DNA of 64,000 bases from Lusitaniella coriacea LEGE 07157 (GCF_015207425.1 NZ_JADEWZ010000001.1:62001-126000), one strand, 5' to 3'; shown: positions 1 to 8,663, numbered from the stretch's first letter. The notes: generated by a model not told the origin, from the sequence alone. Translations and numbers: made by a program.

Positions 1-927
1 CCCGTATTATCTGGAGCAATTCTTGTCGCCCTTCAAGCAAAAGGCGTATCTGCTGAAGAATTAGTAGGAATGGTTAAAGTCTTGCAAGCTCAATCCTTAC
101 AACAAGAAAGCTTGACCCATTCCCAACCCGCCATCGATACCTGCGGCACCGGAGGAGACGGCGCTTCAACTTTTAATATCTCCACCACAGTTGCCTTTGT
201 TTGTGCGGCAGCAGGCATCGCTGTTGCCAAACACGGTAATCGCTCCGCATCCAGTAAAGTAGGGTCGGCGGATGTCCTAGAAGCCCTGGGCGTTACGCTT
301 CAAGCAAATCCAGAAAAAGTGAAAGCCGCCCTAGACGAAGTGGGGATTACCTTTCTATTCGCACCGGGTTGGCATCCCGCAATGAAAGCAGTAGTTCCTC
401 TACGCAAAACCTTGAAAATACGAACCGTATTTAATTTATTGGGCCCTCTCGTGAATCCCCTACGTCCCACAGGACAAGTCATGGGTGTATTCAATGCCCA
501 AGTCGTGCCAACCGTCGCTGAAGCGCTGAAGCAATTAGAAATGCCCAAGGCAATTGTTTTACACGGACGGGAAAAGTTGGATGAAGCGGGACTCGCAGAT
601 TTAACAGATATGGCTTTAGTATCAGAGGGAAATGTACGCCAGACAGTGTTGAGTCCGGAAGCATTGGGGTTAACCCAGGCTCCCACTAGCGCATTGAGAG
701 GGGGAGAAGTGGAAGAAAATTCCACAATTTTGCGTAATGTGTTGCAAGGCAAAGGAACCCAAGCCCAGGAAGATGTCGTCGCGTTGAACGCATCTTTAGC
801 CCTTCAGGTGGGCGAAGCCGTTCCCTTTGAAGCTCATGCCCAGGGAATTGAGTTGGCGCGGGATATTATCAAAAGCGGTGCGGCTTGGTCAAAATTAGAG
901 GAGTTAGTTAAGTTTTTAAAGCGTTAA
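1..927 (+). CDS. trpD: Anthranilate phosphoribosyltransferase TrpD (5'-truncated by window edge)
   Basis: Transfers phosphoribosyl from PRPP to anthranilate, the second step of tryptophan synthesis, in the cytoplasm. The frame is open from base 1, so the true start lies outside the window; 308 residues of a normally ~345-residue enzyme are visible. The glycine-rich PRPP loop DTCGTGGDG is followed by the anthranilate-site segment [18 protein letters not shown] and by NLLGPLVNP, all typical of the family. The first ATG in frame (base 70) is internal, because [15 protein letters not shown] before it matches the N-terminal helical domain. trpE is on the opposite strand at 14.7-16.2 kb, so the trp genes are scattered, as is usual in cyanobacteria. 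Confidence 0.96.
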   Translation, partial: PVLSGAILVALQAKGVSAEELVGMVKVLQAQSLQQESLTHSQPAIDTCGTGGDGASTFNISTTVAFVCAAAGIAVAKHGNRSASSKVGSADVLEALGVTLQANPEKVKAALDEVGITFLFAPGWHPAMKAVVPLRKTLKIRTVFNLLGPLVNPLRPTGQVMGVFNAQVVPTVAEALKQLEMPKAIVLHGREKLDEAGLADLTDMALVSEGNVRQTVLSPEALGLTQAPTSALRGGEVEENSTILRNVLQGKGTQAQEDVVALNASLALQVGEAVPFEAHAQGIELARDIIKSGAAWSKLEELVKFLKR

Positions 928-1012
928 CCCATCGCGCACTCAAATGATGAAATATAACGGATAGGAGAAACAGGCTTTATGTGAAAAGTCATTGAAAGGA
1001 GTTTCATCCATC

Positions 1013-1930
1013 ATGAAAACACGCCACATCAACCAATTCGTCGGAAGTGTTGCAGTTGGAGTTTGTCTGCTCGTTGCGACAGAACAACGCGCTCAAGCAG
1101 GCGAACTCTATCGAGGTTGGAATTACAGCATTGATTCCTTCATCGACGGGGCTGGCGGCAGCAACTACGAAATTAAAGGTTTCGCCGTCACAGAAACCGC
1201 AGACAGCGTTTATGTGGCATTAACGGGTGGAACTCCTCTCACCGGAACTGACTCTAGCGATGCGGTTGATGGCAATATTGGTTGGGGCGATATGTTCTTC
1301 AACTTCTCCGGTAAGGATTTCGCCACTGCCGAAGCAGAAGGCAATCTGTTTGGGGTTCGCTTTGCAGAAACTAACGACTCTGGTTTAGAGCAAGTGGGTT
1401 TATTCGGGAATGTAACCACTAAAAGTGTCGCGTTTGAAAACAACGGTTACCCTAGCCTCAAAAATTACTACGATGGCGGCTACAACAAAGCCAACACAAT
1501 GGGAACCGACATCGCCACAGCAGATGAAGCCTACTCCTATCTCTACGGAGATGACGTTGCCGCTAACCCCACGAGTGATAATACTCAAACTCGCAACGCC
1601 ATTAATTCGGGCAACTTTTTAGGCGAAATCAACTTGCTTGATAGCACTCAGTTGGCATCGCGGGGACTCGATTTCGGCAACTTCAGCGCTAAGAGTTCTC
1701 AAACCTTTGGATTCGAGTTAGACAAGTCTTTGCTCGCTGAGATGCTTCCCAGTGGCATTAATTCTTTCATGGCACACGTCTTCCTTGAATGCCTGAATGA
1801 TGGCGTAGCTTTGGCTGGCAATATCGATATTCCCAGCGAACAGCAAGATGTTCCCGAACCGGCTGGTTTATTGAGTTTGGGATTTGTGGGTTTGACGTTC
1901 CTCAAGTTTCGCAAGGGTCGTCAAGGGTGA
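1013..1930 (+). CDS. PEP-CTERM exosortase-sorted surface protein, copy 1
   Basis: Secreted protein anchored or processed by an exosortase; function unknown. The N-terminus has a Sec signal peptide (KTRH, a hydrophobic stretch, cleavage near RAQA/GE). The mature part starts GELYRGWNYSIDSF and contains the conserved stretch GWGDMFFNFSGKDF. The C-terminus is a classic sorting signal: the motif VPEP, a hydrophobic helix (AGLLSLGFVGL) and a basic tail (KFRKGRQG). The sequence resembles the cyanobacterial XDD-type exosortase-dependent families, but I cannot assign it to one of them. I chose the ATG at 1013 because an AAAGGAG ribosome site lies about 10 bases upstream; the TTG at 992 is less likely. 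It is the most divergent of three tandem copies. The exosortase itself is not in this window. Confidence 0.88.
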   Translation: MKTRHINQFVGSVAVGVCLLVATEQRAQAGELYRGWNYSIDSFIDGAGGSNYEIKGFAVTETADSVYVALTGGTPLTGTDSSDAVDGNIGWGDMFFNFSGKDFATAEAEGNLFGVRFAETNDSGLEQVGLFGNVTTKSVAFENNGYPSLKNYYDGGYNKANTMGTDIATADEAYSYLYGDDVAANPTSDNTQTRNAINSGNFLGEINLLDSTQLASRGLDFGNFSAKSSQTFGFELDKSLLAEMLPSGINSFMAHVFLECLNDGVALAGNIDIPSEQQDVPEPAGLLSLGFVGLTFLKFRKGRQG

Positions 1931-2502
1931 TATAGCAGTCAGCCATCAGCCAAAACCTTGCTATTTATAGCTTATAGCTTGGTGTGATGTCTTAAGCTCA
2001 ATGGGTCGTGCGATATGGCGTGGTGAAAGTTCAGGAATAGTTTCGAGCATTTAGGGACAGGGCAACATTGAATGTTGTCCTTTTTTTAGGAGGTAAATTC
2101 AATCTCATCGAAATTATACGGATAAGAGCCAACAAATTTTCTCGTCGTACATACATCTTCAGGAATTCCATGCAAAACCCCCAAAGGATATCCGAATAAA
2201 AACTGAAATAGAAGAGTGCTGCATTTATTTATTATGTCATTTCACTTAAGTCGATAAACGACGATTGAAATAGCGCATTTTCTATTCTTAAGCATGAATA
2301 CTACTGTTTCCTTGGATCGCTTACGACGTTTACAGATAAAAGCTTGTGAGATTGTGAAAAAGTCATAGGATTGCGTTTTAACTTCATCACTTCTTGATAT
2401 AAATAGCCCAATATCCTTACCTTAACTTTGCCTATTCTCCCTTTATTCCTGTTTCAATATAAATATAGGAATTCAGAAAGCAATCGAAAGGAGTTTCACC
2501 TC
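1931..2502 (+). other. Intergenic region between PEP-CTERM copies 1 and 2
   Basis: No gene is seen. It holds the copy-1 terminator, then about 300 bases that align imperfectly with the spacer between copies 2 and 3 (shared CATCGAAATT, CAGGAATTCCATGCAAAA and TCACTTAAGTCGATAAACG). From 2391 onward it is base-for-base identical with the spacer before copy 3 right up to the start codon. The last part (CTTGATATAAATAGCCC and following) must contain the promoter and ends in the GAAAGGAG ribosome site shared by all three copies. Confidence 0.6.
2060..2088 (+). terminator. Rho-independent terminator after PEP-CTERM copy 1
   Basis: The stem GGGCAACATT / AATGTTGTCC, with one G-U pair, is followed by seven T residues. 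It lies 130 bases after the stop codon of copy 1. Equivalent hairpins follow copies 2 and 3. Confidence 0.8.
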
Positions 2503-3420
2503 ATGAAAACACATTACATTAATAAAGTTATCGGAAGTGTTGCAGTTGGAGTTTGCCTCCTCGCTACAGCAGGACAGCAAGCCAAAGCCGGCGAAATGTA
2601 TCAAGGTTGGAATTACAGCATTGATTCCTTCTCTGATGGCTCTGGCGGCAGCAACTACGAAATCAAAGGTTTCGCCGTTACAGAAACCGCAGACAGCGTT
2701 TATGTGGCATTAACGGGTGGAACTCCCCTCACCGGAACTTACGCTAGCGGTGCGGATGATGACAATATTGGTTGGGGCGATATGTTCTTCAACTTCTCTG
2801 GTAAGGATTTCGCTAGCGCCGAAGCAGAAGGCAATTTGTTAGGGGTTCGCTTCGCTTCCACCAACGATTCGGGTGTAGACCAAGTGGGTTTGTTCAGCAA
2901 TGTCGCCACTAAGAGCGTCACTGGCGAAAACAACGGTTATGGCAGCATCCGCCGATACTACGATTCTGGTTACAACAAAGCCGACACGATGGGAACCGAC
3001 ATCGCAACGGCAGATGAAGCCTACTCCTACCTCTACGGAGACGCGGTTGCGGATAACCCTACCGCAAATAATACTCAAACTCGCAACGTGATTAATTCGG
3101 GTAACTTTGTTGGTGAAATCAACCTGCTGACGGACGCTCAATTGGCAGCACAAGGACTCGATTTCGGGAACTTCGGTGCCAATGGTCCTCAAACCTTCGG
3201 CTTCCAGTTAGACAAGTCCATGCTGGGTGGCGTGCTTCCCGGTGGAATCAACTCTTTCATGGCACACGTTCTCCTCGAATGTGCGAATGATGGCGTGGCT
3301 TTGGCTGGCAATATCGACATTCCGGTTGAGCAGCAAGATGTTCCCGAACCGGCGGGTTTGTTGAGCTTAGGATTTGCAGGTTTGGCGTTCCTCAAGTCTC
3401 GTAAGGGTCGTCAAGCTTAG
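2503..3420 (+). CDS. PEP-CTERM exosortase-sorted surface protein, copy 2
   Basis: Paralogue of the preceding gene, 305 residues from the ATG at 2503 (GAAAGGAG ribosome site about 10 bases upstream). Layout: signal peptide ending AKA/GE, the shared ectodomain, then VPEP, a hydrophobic helix and the basic tail KSRKGRQA. The signal peptide and the C-terminal half are nearly identical with copy 3 at nucleotide level. Two internal patches differ: YASGADDD in place of the TDSSDAVDG of copies 1 and 3, and SVTGENNGYGSIRRYYDSG. The role is unknown; family knowledge suggests a cell-surface or extracellular-matrix component. Each copy has its own promoter region and terminator, so the three are probably separate transcription units. 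Confidence 0.88.
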   Translation: MKTHYINKVIGSVAVGVCLLATAGQQAKAGEMYQGWNYSIDSFSDGSGGSNYEIKGFAVTETADSVYVALTGGTPLTGTYASGADDDNIGWGDMFFNFSGKDFASAEAEGNLLGVRFASTNDSGVDQVGLFSNVATKSVTGENNGYGSIRRYYDSGYNKADTMGTDIATADEAYSYLYGDAVADNPTANNTQTRNVINSGNFVGEINLLTDAQLAAQGLDFGNFGANGPQTFGFQLDKSMLGGVLPGGINSFMAHVLLECANDGVALAGNIDIPVEQQDVPEPAGLLSLGFAGLAFLKSRKGRQA

Positions 3421-3906
3421 GATGTAGCGATGAAACTCCAGGAATAGTTTCGAGTGCTTGGGAAAGGGTAGCCGTTAGCGTTGCCCTTTTTTTAGGTTCA
3501 AATTCAATCTCATCGAAATTGTACGGAGAAGAGTCAATAAATTTATTCACCTCATAATATATCTCAGGAATTCCATGCAAAATCCTCAAAAGACATAGGA
3601 GTAAAAACTGAGATGGAAGAGAAGTGAATTCACTTTCTCTGCCATTTCACTTAAGTCGATAAACGGCGATTAGAAAAGCACATTTTCTACTCTTAAGTAT
3701 GAACGCCACTATTTCCTTGAATCGCCTACAACTTTTGTGCATAAAAGCTTTCAAGATGTGAAAAAGTCATGAGTTTACGTTTTGTCTTCATCCTTTCTTG
3801 ATATAAATAGCCCAATATCCTTACCTTAACTTTGCCTATTCTCCCTTTATTCCTGTTTCAATATAAATATAGGAATTCAGAAAGCAATCGAAAGGAGTTT
3901 CACCTC
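3421..3906 (+). other. Intergenic region between PEP-CTERM copies 2 and 3
   Basis: No gene is seen. It contains the terminator of copy 2, a diverged counterpart of the 2090-2390 spacer, and from 3795 a block identical with 2391-2502 that runs into the copy-3 start. The sudden change from diverged to identical sequence at 3795/2391 looks like the edge of a gene-conversion tract or of a recent duplication. Confidence 0.6.
3466..3493 (+). terminator. Rho-independent terminator after PEP-CTERM copy 2
   Basis: The hairpin GGGTAGC / GCGTTGCCC, with G-U pairs, is followed by seven T residues, 45 bases past the stop codon. The same hairpin recurs after copy 3. Confidence 0.72.
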
Positions 3907-4833
3907 ATGAAAACACATTACATTAATAAAGTTATCGGAAGTGTTGCAGTTGGAGTTTGCCTCCTCGCTACAGCAGGACAGCAAGCCAAAGCCGGCGAAA
4001 TGTATCAAGGTTGGAATTACAGCATCGATTCCTTCTCTGATGGCTCTGGCGGCAGCAACTACGAAATCAAAGGTTTCGCCGTTACAGAAACCGCAGACAG
4101 CGTTTATGTGGCATTAACGGGTGGAACTCCTCTCACCGGAACTGACTCTAGCGATGCGGTTGATGGCAATATTGGTTGGGGCGATATGTTCTTCAACTTC
4201 TCTGGTAAGGATTTCGCTAGCGCCGAAGCAGAAGGCAATTTGTTAGGGGTTCGCTTCGCTTCCACCAACGATTCTGTTGTAGACCAAGTGGGTTTGTTCA
4301 AGAATGTCACCACTAAGGGCGTAGCTGGTGAGAATGCCGGCTACACCAATAGCCATCGCTACTACACTAAGAGCAATGGTAAGTATAACCAAGCCGACAC
4401 GATGGGAACCGACATCGCAACGGCAGATGAAGCCTACTCCTACCTCTACGGAGACGCGGTTGCGGATAACCCTACCGCAAATAATACTCAAACTCGCAAC
4501 GTGATTAATTCGGGTAACTTTGTTGGTGAAATCAACCTGCTGACGGACGCTCAATTGGCAGCACAAGGACTCGATTTCGGGAACTTCGGTGCCAATGGTC
4601 CTCAAACCTTCGGCTTCCAGTTAGACAAGTCCATGCTGGGTGGCGTGCTTCCCGGTGGAATCAACTCTTTCATGGCACACGTTCTCCTCGAATGTGCGAA
4701 TGATGGCGTGGCTTTGGCTGGCAATATCGATATCCCCGTCCAAGAGCAAGATGTTCCCGAACCGGCGGGTTTGTTGAGCTTGGGATTTGCGGGTTTGGCG
4801 TTCCTCAAGTCTCGTAAGGGTCGCAAAGCTTAG
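3907..4833 (+). CDS. PEP-CTERM exosortase-sorted surface protein, copy 3
   Basis: Third tandem paralogue, 308 residues from the ATG at 3907. The architecture is the same: signal peptide (AKA/GE), ectodomain with GWGDMFFNFSGKDF, the VPEP motif, transmembrane helix and basic tail KSRKGRKA. It is a mosaic. Most of it matches copy 2, but the patch TDSSDAVDGNIGWGD (about 4132-4190) matches copy 1, down to silent bases. It also has a private patch, GENAGYTNSHRYYTKSNGKY, three residues longer than the same place in copies 1 and 2. This points to gene conversion combined with localized diversification. Function unknown. Confidence 0.88.
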   Translation: MKTHYINKVIGSVAVGVCLLATAGQQAKAGEMYQGWNYSIDSFSDGSGGSNYEIKGFAVTETADSVYVALTGGTPLTGTDSSDAVDGNIGWGDMFFNFSGKDFASAEAEGNLLGVRFASTNDSVVDQVGLFKNVTTKGVAGENAGYTNSHRYYTKSNGKYNQADTMGTDIATADEAYSYLYGDAVADNPTANNTQTRNVINSGNFVGEINLLTDAQLAAQGLDFGNFGANGPQTFGFQLDKSMLGGVLPGGINSFMAHVLLECANDGVALAGNIDIPVQEQDVPEPAGLLSLGFAGLAFLKSRKGRKA

Positions 4834-4878
4834 GATGTAGCGATAAAACTCCAGGAATAGTTTCGAGTGCTTGGGAAA

Positions 4879-4906
4879 GGGTAGCCGTTAGCGTTGCCCT
4901 TTTTTT
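4879..4906 (+). terminator. Rho-independent terminator after PEP-CTERM copy 3
   Basis: The same GGGTAGC / GCGTTGCCC hairpin with a T run as after copy 2. Just beyond it the sequence stops matching the spacer of copy 2, so this marks the right end of the tandem duplication. Confidence 0.72.
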
Positions 4907-4943
4907 ATGGCAAGATACATCTTTGCCAGTTTGACTTGTCATA

Positions 4944-4969
4944 AATTTCTGTAATGGATTACAGAAATT
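4944..4969. promoter_or_regulatory. Perfect 12-bp inverted repeat upstream of egtB
   Basis: AATTTCTGTAAT and its exact reverse complement ATTACAGAAATT are separated by two G residues. It lies 72 bases before the GTG start of the EgtB-like gene and has no T tract, so an operator is more likely than a terminator. No known regulator can be named from the sequence alone. Confidence 0.45.
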
Positions 4970-5040
4970 GGTAAAAATTTAATATCGATCGCGGATTTTG
5001 GCAATAATTGGGATGAGGCATCATCACACTAACAACGATC

Positions 5041-6258
5041 GTGAATTACCAACAAGTCCGACAACTCAGCGAACAACTGTGCCAACCCCTAGCCACAGAA
5101 GATTATGGAATCCAAAGTATGCCTGATGTCAGTCCTCCGAAGTGGCATTTAGCGCATACGACTTGGTTTTTTGAAACTTTTCTCCTCATTCCTTATCTTT
5201 CGGGTTACGAAGTTTTTCACCCAAAGTTTGGGTATTTATTTAATTCCTATTACGAGGCGGTGGGGGAACGGCATCCTAGACCTCAACGGGGTTTGCTGTC
5301 GCGTCCGACGGTGAAAGAAATCTACCAGTATCGAGCTTATGTCGATCGCGCGATGGAGATATTATTAAACGAACAAGCGGGCAACACTGAGTTAGAGGCG
5401 TTAGTGATTCTGGGACTTCACCACGAACAACAGCATCAAGAGTTGCTGCTGATGGATATTAAGCATATTTTTGGTTGCAATCCCCTCTATCCTGTCTATC
5501 AGTCATTGCCAGAGGGCGCTGTCCCTCGACCCGTTAAACAAAATACCTCAAAAGAATATCCCGGCGGATTGTACGAGATTGGTTATCGGGGTGAGGGGTT
5601 TGCCTTTGATAACGAATCGCCCCAACATCGCGTTTACCTCCAGGATTATCGCCTCGATTCTCGATTGGTTACGAACGGGGAATATTTAGAATTTATCGAA
5701 GCGGGAGGCTACCACAATCCAAAATATTGGCTATCGGAGGGTTGGGCAACGGTGCAAACAAAACGGTGGCAAGCGCCACTTTATTGGGAAAAAATTGATG
5801 GAGTTTGGTGGGTGATGACCCTTTCGGGGTTGCATCTTTTGGAGGAGAACGAACCCGTTTGTCACGTTAGTTTTTATGAAGCCGATGCCTACGCGCGTTT
5901 TCGGGACAAACGCTTGCCCACAGAGGCGGAATGGGAGGTTGCGGCATTGAATTTGCCCTTGAAAGGGAATTTTCTCGAAGGTGGATCCTTGCATCCCACT
6001 CCAGCAGAGGGAACGGCGCATTTAGAGCAGATGTTTGGCGATGTGTGGGAATGGACGCAAAGCGCCTATTTGCCCTATCCGGGGTTTAAAGCTGCTTCGG
6101 GCGCGATCGGCGAGTACAATGGGAAATTCATGTGCAATCAAATGGTTTTGCGAGGTGGATCTTGCGTGACTTCAGAGAGTCATATTCGTCCGACCTACCG
6201 CAATTTTTTCCCGCCGTCAGCGCGATGGCAGTTTTCCGGAATGCGTCTTGCTCGATGA
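5041..6258 (+). CDS. egtB: EgtB-like ergothioneine biosynthesis sulfoxide synthase (DinB_2 + FGE-sulfatase)
   Basis: Non-heme iron enzyme. The family joins a thiol (gamma-glutamylcysteine or cysteine) to trimethylhistidine and oxidizes it, the central step of ergothioneine synthesis. Its 405 residues have an N-terminal DinB-like four-helix domain with candidate iron ligands WHLAH (H36/H39) and HHEQQHQE (the HX3HXE motif). A C-terminal formylglycine-generating-enzyme-like domain shows LPTEAEWEVAAL, FGDVWEWTQSAY and LRGGSCVTS. The start is a GTG directly after ACGATC. No egtD methyltransferase is adjacent; the next gene is convergent, 10 bases away. Related enzymes making other thio- or seleno-histidines (SenA/OvoA-like) cannot be excluded by sequence inspection. 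Confidence 0.85.
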   Translation: MNYQQVRQLSEQLCQPLATEDYGIQSMPDVSPPKWHLAHTTWFFETFLLIPYLSGYEVFHPKFGYLFNSYYEAVGERHPRPQRGLLSRPTVKEIYQYRAYVDRAMEILLNEQAGNTELEALVILGLHHEQQHQELLLMDIKHIFGCNPLYPVYQSLPEGAVPRPVKQNTSKEYPGGLYEIGYRGEGFAFDNESPQHRVYLQDYRLDSRLVTNGEYLEFIEAGGYHNPKYWLSEGWATVQTKRWQAPLYWEKIDGVWWVMTLSGLHLLEENEPVCHVSFYEADAYARFRDKRLPTEAEWEVAALNLPLKGNFLEGGSLHPTPAEGTAHLEQMFGDVWEWTQSAYLPYPGFKAASGAIGEYNGKFMCNQMVLRGGSCVTSESHIRPTYRNFFPPSARWQFSGMRLAR

Positions 6259-6268
6259 ATTGATTTTC

Positions 6269-7287
6269 TCAATTTCCATCGCTTATCCCCCAGGGAAAAT
6301 CCATAGCATGAATTTTTCCGATTAAGGCTGAAAGTTCGACTGTTGAACGCCCAGCAATTAAATTCTCCTTGAGAATTGCTTGAGCGGTTGCAAAATCGCG
6401 ATCGCGTGCCACACTTCCAGTATGGAAAACCAAGCGATCTATTTTTGCAAGATGTGCGGCTAAGAGTTGCAAAAGCGCCATTAAAACGCGATTTCCCCCA
6501 TAAGCGCCACATCCCCAAAATCCTGTATGAATCGTAACCCTCGATCCTCGATTGGATTGTGCGCAAGAATCAATCCGTGCGGCGGAAAATGCAGTCAACG
6601 CTGTCACCAAAATATATTCGATCTCTGAGTCCGTATAAATGCCATAGCCGCCGGGAGGGGCTTCCATTGCAATAATATTGGTTATTGTGGGGAGATTGAG
6701 TGGCGTTGTGGCGAGTTGAATCGCTTCTGGTTTAGCCCGTGCGAAATAATTCCCATAAAGTCCAAAGGGTCGCCCTTGTTCTGCATTTGCATCTGTCGCA
6801 ATCGCGCACCGCCGCTCAATACCGCGAATCGTAATGGGAGTGGGCATTCCAGCTTCAACAGTCAAGAGCATAACATCTTCAGCAAGCAGCGCTTCTCGAA
6901 GGGAACCGAGGGCGGGGTGTTCGGCAACTTGCATCTCATCCTGTGCAAATAGCGAGCCACCATAGGCACAAAATAGATCCGAGTGGGCAAAATTCGGATA
7001 CCATTCGATCTCCGTACTATCCTTCGCTAATGGAATGTAATCGAAATATCCAGCTTGCTCCTCAATCTCCGTTCGAGCATCCGTTCCGTACTTGAAAAAA
7101 ACTTCGGAAGTGGCATTGCACGCCATCTCGAAAAAACCAGTTGACCTTCATGGGTGCAGTCCGGGGGACAAGCAATTTTATAGACCGCTTTTTTATTTCG
7201 GTGCTTGAGTTTGGGGGGATAAGAATCGACCAAATTTTGGGTGTTAAAGGTGTGGCGACAGATTAAAGGTTCTACAGTATTGTCCAT
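6269..7287 (-). pseudogene. PARG/macrodomain-like gene split by a frameshift at a T6 run
   Basis: Two overlapping minus-strand frames make one plausible protein of about 339 residues. The first part starts at 7287 (MDNTVEPLICRHTFN) and reads to CTHEGQLVF. The rest, from about 7126 to 6269, starts in another frame with EMACNATSEVFFKYG. The switch falls on a six-T run (bases 7131-7136); one extra T restores the frame exactly (LVFFEMACN). The larger part has features resembling poly(ADP-ribose) glycohydrolases: YGGSLFAQDEMQVAEHP, like the GGG..QEE region, and TGFWGCGAYGGNR, like the TGNWGCGAFGGD segment. It would remove ADP-ribose from proteins. It may be a real lesion, a sequencing error or recoding. 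Downstream part alone: 285 residues. Confidence 0.6.
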
Positions 7288-7423
7288 AACTTTCGTTCCT
7301 AATTGACAGGGTTTTGTGTCGCGTTTTCACCCTCGCTTGGGGAAGTTCAGAGAAAGACTCATTAAACGTAAATCACGTCTGATGTGAATGATCTGAAGCC
7401 CCTACAGGGTAAGGGGTAATTTT

Positions 7424-7469
7424 CAGCTCGACAACGGTAGAATCAGGGTTCGAGTCCCTAACACGCATT
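7424..7469 (+). other. tRNA-like 3' fragment (possible tRNA remnant or att site)
   Basis: The stretch carries a D-arm-like CAGCTC....GGTAGA and then a T-arm, AGGG-TTCGAGT-CCCT, followed by ACACGCA. No matching 5' acceptor strand (TGCGTGT) and no anticodon arm are found upstream, so it cannot fold as a complete tRNA. The 3' half of a tRNA is what integrases typically leave behind at attachment sites, but no integrase is seen nearby. Confidence 0.25.
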
Positions 7470-7488
7470 AGGTATAAATCTTAAAAAC

Positions 7489-8241
7489 TCACCCCTGAAA
7501 GAATTGCATCAATCCCATCGCGACAACCGCCCCAATTAATGTATTAATAATATTGACCAAATCGTGAGTGAGCCAGTCAAGTTTGGACTCAAGGGTTGCA
7601 CCGATCGCGCTTTCAATGGTTGTTGCCACAAATGCCGCTAGAATGCACCACAACACCCCAATAGGCGAAATGAGTCCGACTATCCACCCCAAGAGCGCGA
7701 TCGCGGCAGAAGCAAGGATTCCCGCCAATGTCCCCTCCAAACTCACAGCCCCCTCAGTGCCGCGTGGAACGGGTTGTAACGTTGTAATCAGATAGGTGCG
7801 TTTGCCGTAAGCTTTGCCAATCTCCGTCGCCGTTGTATCGGATAATTTTGTGCTGAAACTTGCCACATAACCCAGGAAAAGTAACCCATGCAGCGAAGGA
7901 TTGACCCCTAGAGTGGCTAAGGCGCAAATTGTCGCAATTAGTGCAGAACCCCACACATTTCCGGGCCCTCGCGCCCCAGAACGCTCTTCCGCAATCCCCA
8001 ACGCTTCCTTTTGTGCCATTTTCACCCGCGTTAGGGCAGAACCCACAATAAAATAGAAGACCACAACCACAAAACCTTGCCATCCCAAGGTTCCCCAAAC
8101 AATCGTACCCAACAACCAAGCATGAAAAATTCCGGCAGGGGTCAGTAACTTTTTCGGGGAAAACCAAACAAGGCTTAAGAGTAATGCGACGAACCCCATT
8201 CCGAAAAGCCAAGGATTGTACCAATTGAGCGTTGAAAACAT
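7489..8241 (-). CDS. DUF92 integral membrane protein (TIGR00297; VTE6-like)
   Basis: About 250 residues from the ATG at 8241 (MFSTLNWYNPW), with roughly six to seven hydrophobic segments throughout. It shows the DUF92 signatures: FSPKKLLTPAGIFHAW near the N-terminus, the cytoplasmic stretch SDTTATEIGKAYGK, then TTLQPVPRGTEGAVSLEGTL and ATTIESAIGA. Plant and cyanobacterial members are linked to phytyl-phosphate phosphorylation (VTE6), which recycles phytol for tocopherol and chlorophyll; this assignment comes from the family, not from the sequence here. The frame is open 68 codons further upstream, but that part is hydrophilic and unlike the family. An ATG at 8259 is an alternative start. Confidence 0.82.
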   Translation of the reverse strand: MFSTLNWYNPWLFGMGFVALLLSLVWFSPKKLLTPAGIFHAWLLGTIVWGTLGWQGFVVVVFYFIVGSALTRVKMAQKEALGIAEERSGARGPGNVWGSALIATICALATLGVNPSLHGLLFLGYVASFSTKLSDTTATEIGKAYGKRTYLITTLQPVPRGTEGAVSLEGTLAGILASAAIALLGWIVGLISPIGVLWCILAAFVATTIESAIGATLESKLDWLTHDLVNIINTLIGAVVAMGLMQFFQG

Positions 8242-8419
8242 AATAAAGATTGCCCCCATATCACTTGTTTTTAGCTTGCCACAGGGTTGGCGCGATCGCG
8301 AATCTTCTTTCGATCCCCATTGACACCCCAAAATTCTACGTTCTCTTGGCTGTTGGCATTCTGGGATATCATAACCTTGCACTTGTCTTTCTTCTCCCTT
8401 CCAGCCCATTCCGATTGTA

Positions 8420-8605
8420 ATGACTCGCCCCAAATCCAATGCCAAATTAACCTATCGCTTTTTGCTTCTTTTCTTAGCAATGGGAATTTTTGGTCTATTT
8501 TCCGATATGGAAGTCAATCTCTTCTTGAAAATTGCAGGAATGTCAATTTCCCTACAAGCTGGATTTGCCTTACTTTACTTTGGCGTTTACCGTCAAAAAC
8601 GTTAA
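8420..8605 (+). CDS. Small two-helix membrane protein, hypothetical
   Basis: The 61-residue protein has a basic N-terminus (MTRPKSNAKLTYR), a first hydrophobic helix (FLLLFLAMGIFGLF), a short acidic loop (SDMEV), a second hydrophobic helix (SISLQAGFALLYFGV) and a basic tail (YRQKR). The charge pattern, two helices with positive ends, looks like a real small inner-membrane protein. It begins 178 bases from the divergent DUF92 gene and ends 58 bases before the ATP-grasp gene. I do not recognise a family. Confidence 0.55.
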   Translation: MTRPKSNAKLTYRFLLLFLAMGIFGLFSDMEVNLFLKIAGMSISLQAGFALLYFGVYRQKR

Positions 8606-8663
8606 AATTCCATGCTTCGATCTCCACTTAAGTTTTGAGTAAAAACTTCAAAAAGCTGAAACG

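Noticed and set aside
8287-8631. 114-codon plus-strand frame over the small membrane-protein gene
   Set aside because: It is out of frame with the 61-residue protein that has the clear two-helix pattern, and it overlaps the DUF92 upstream region.
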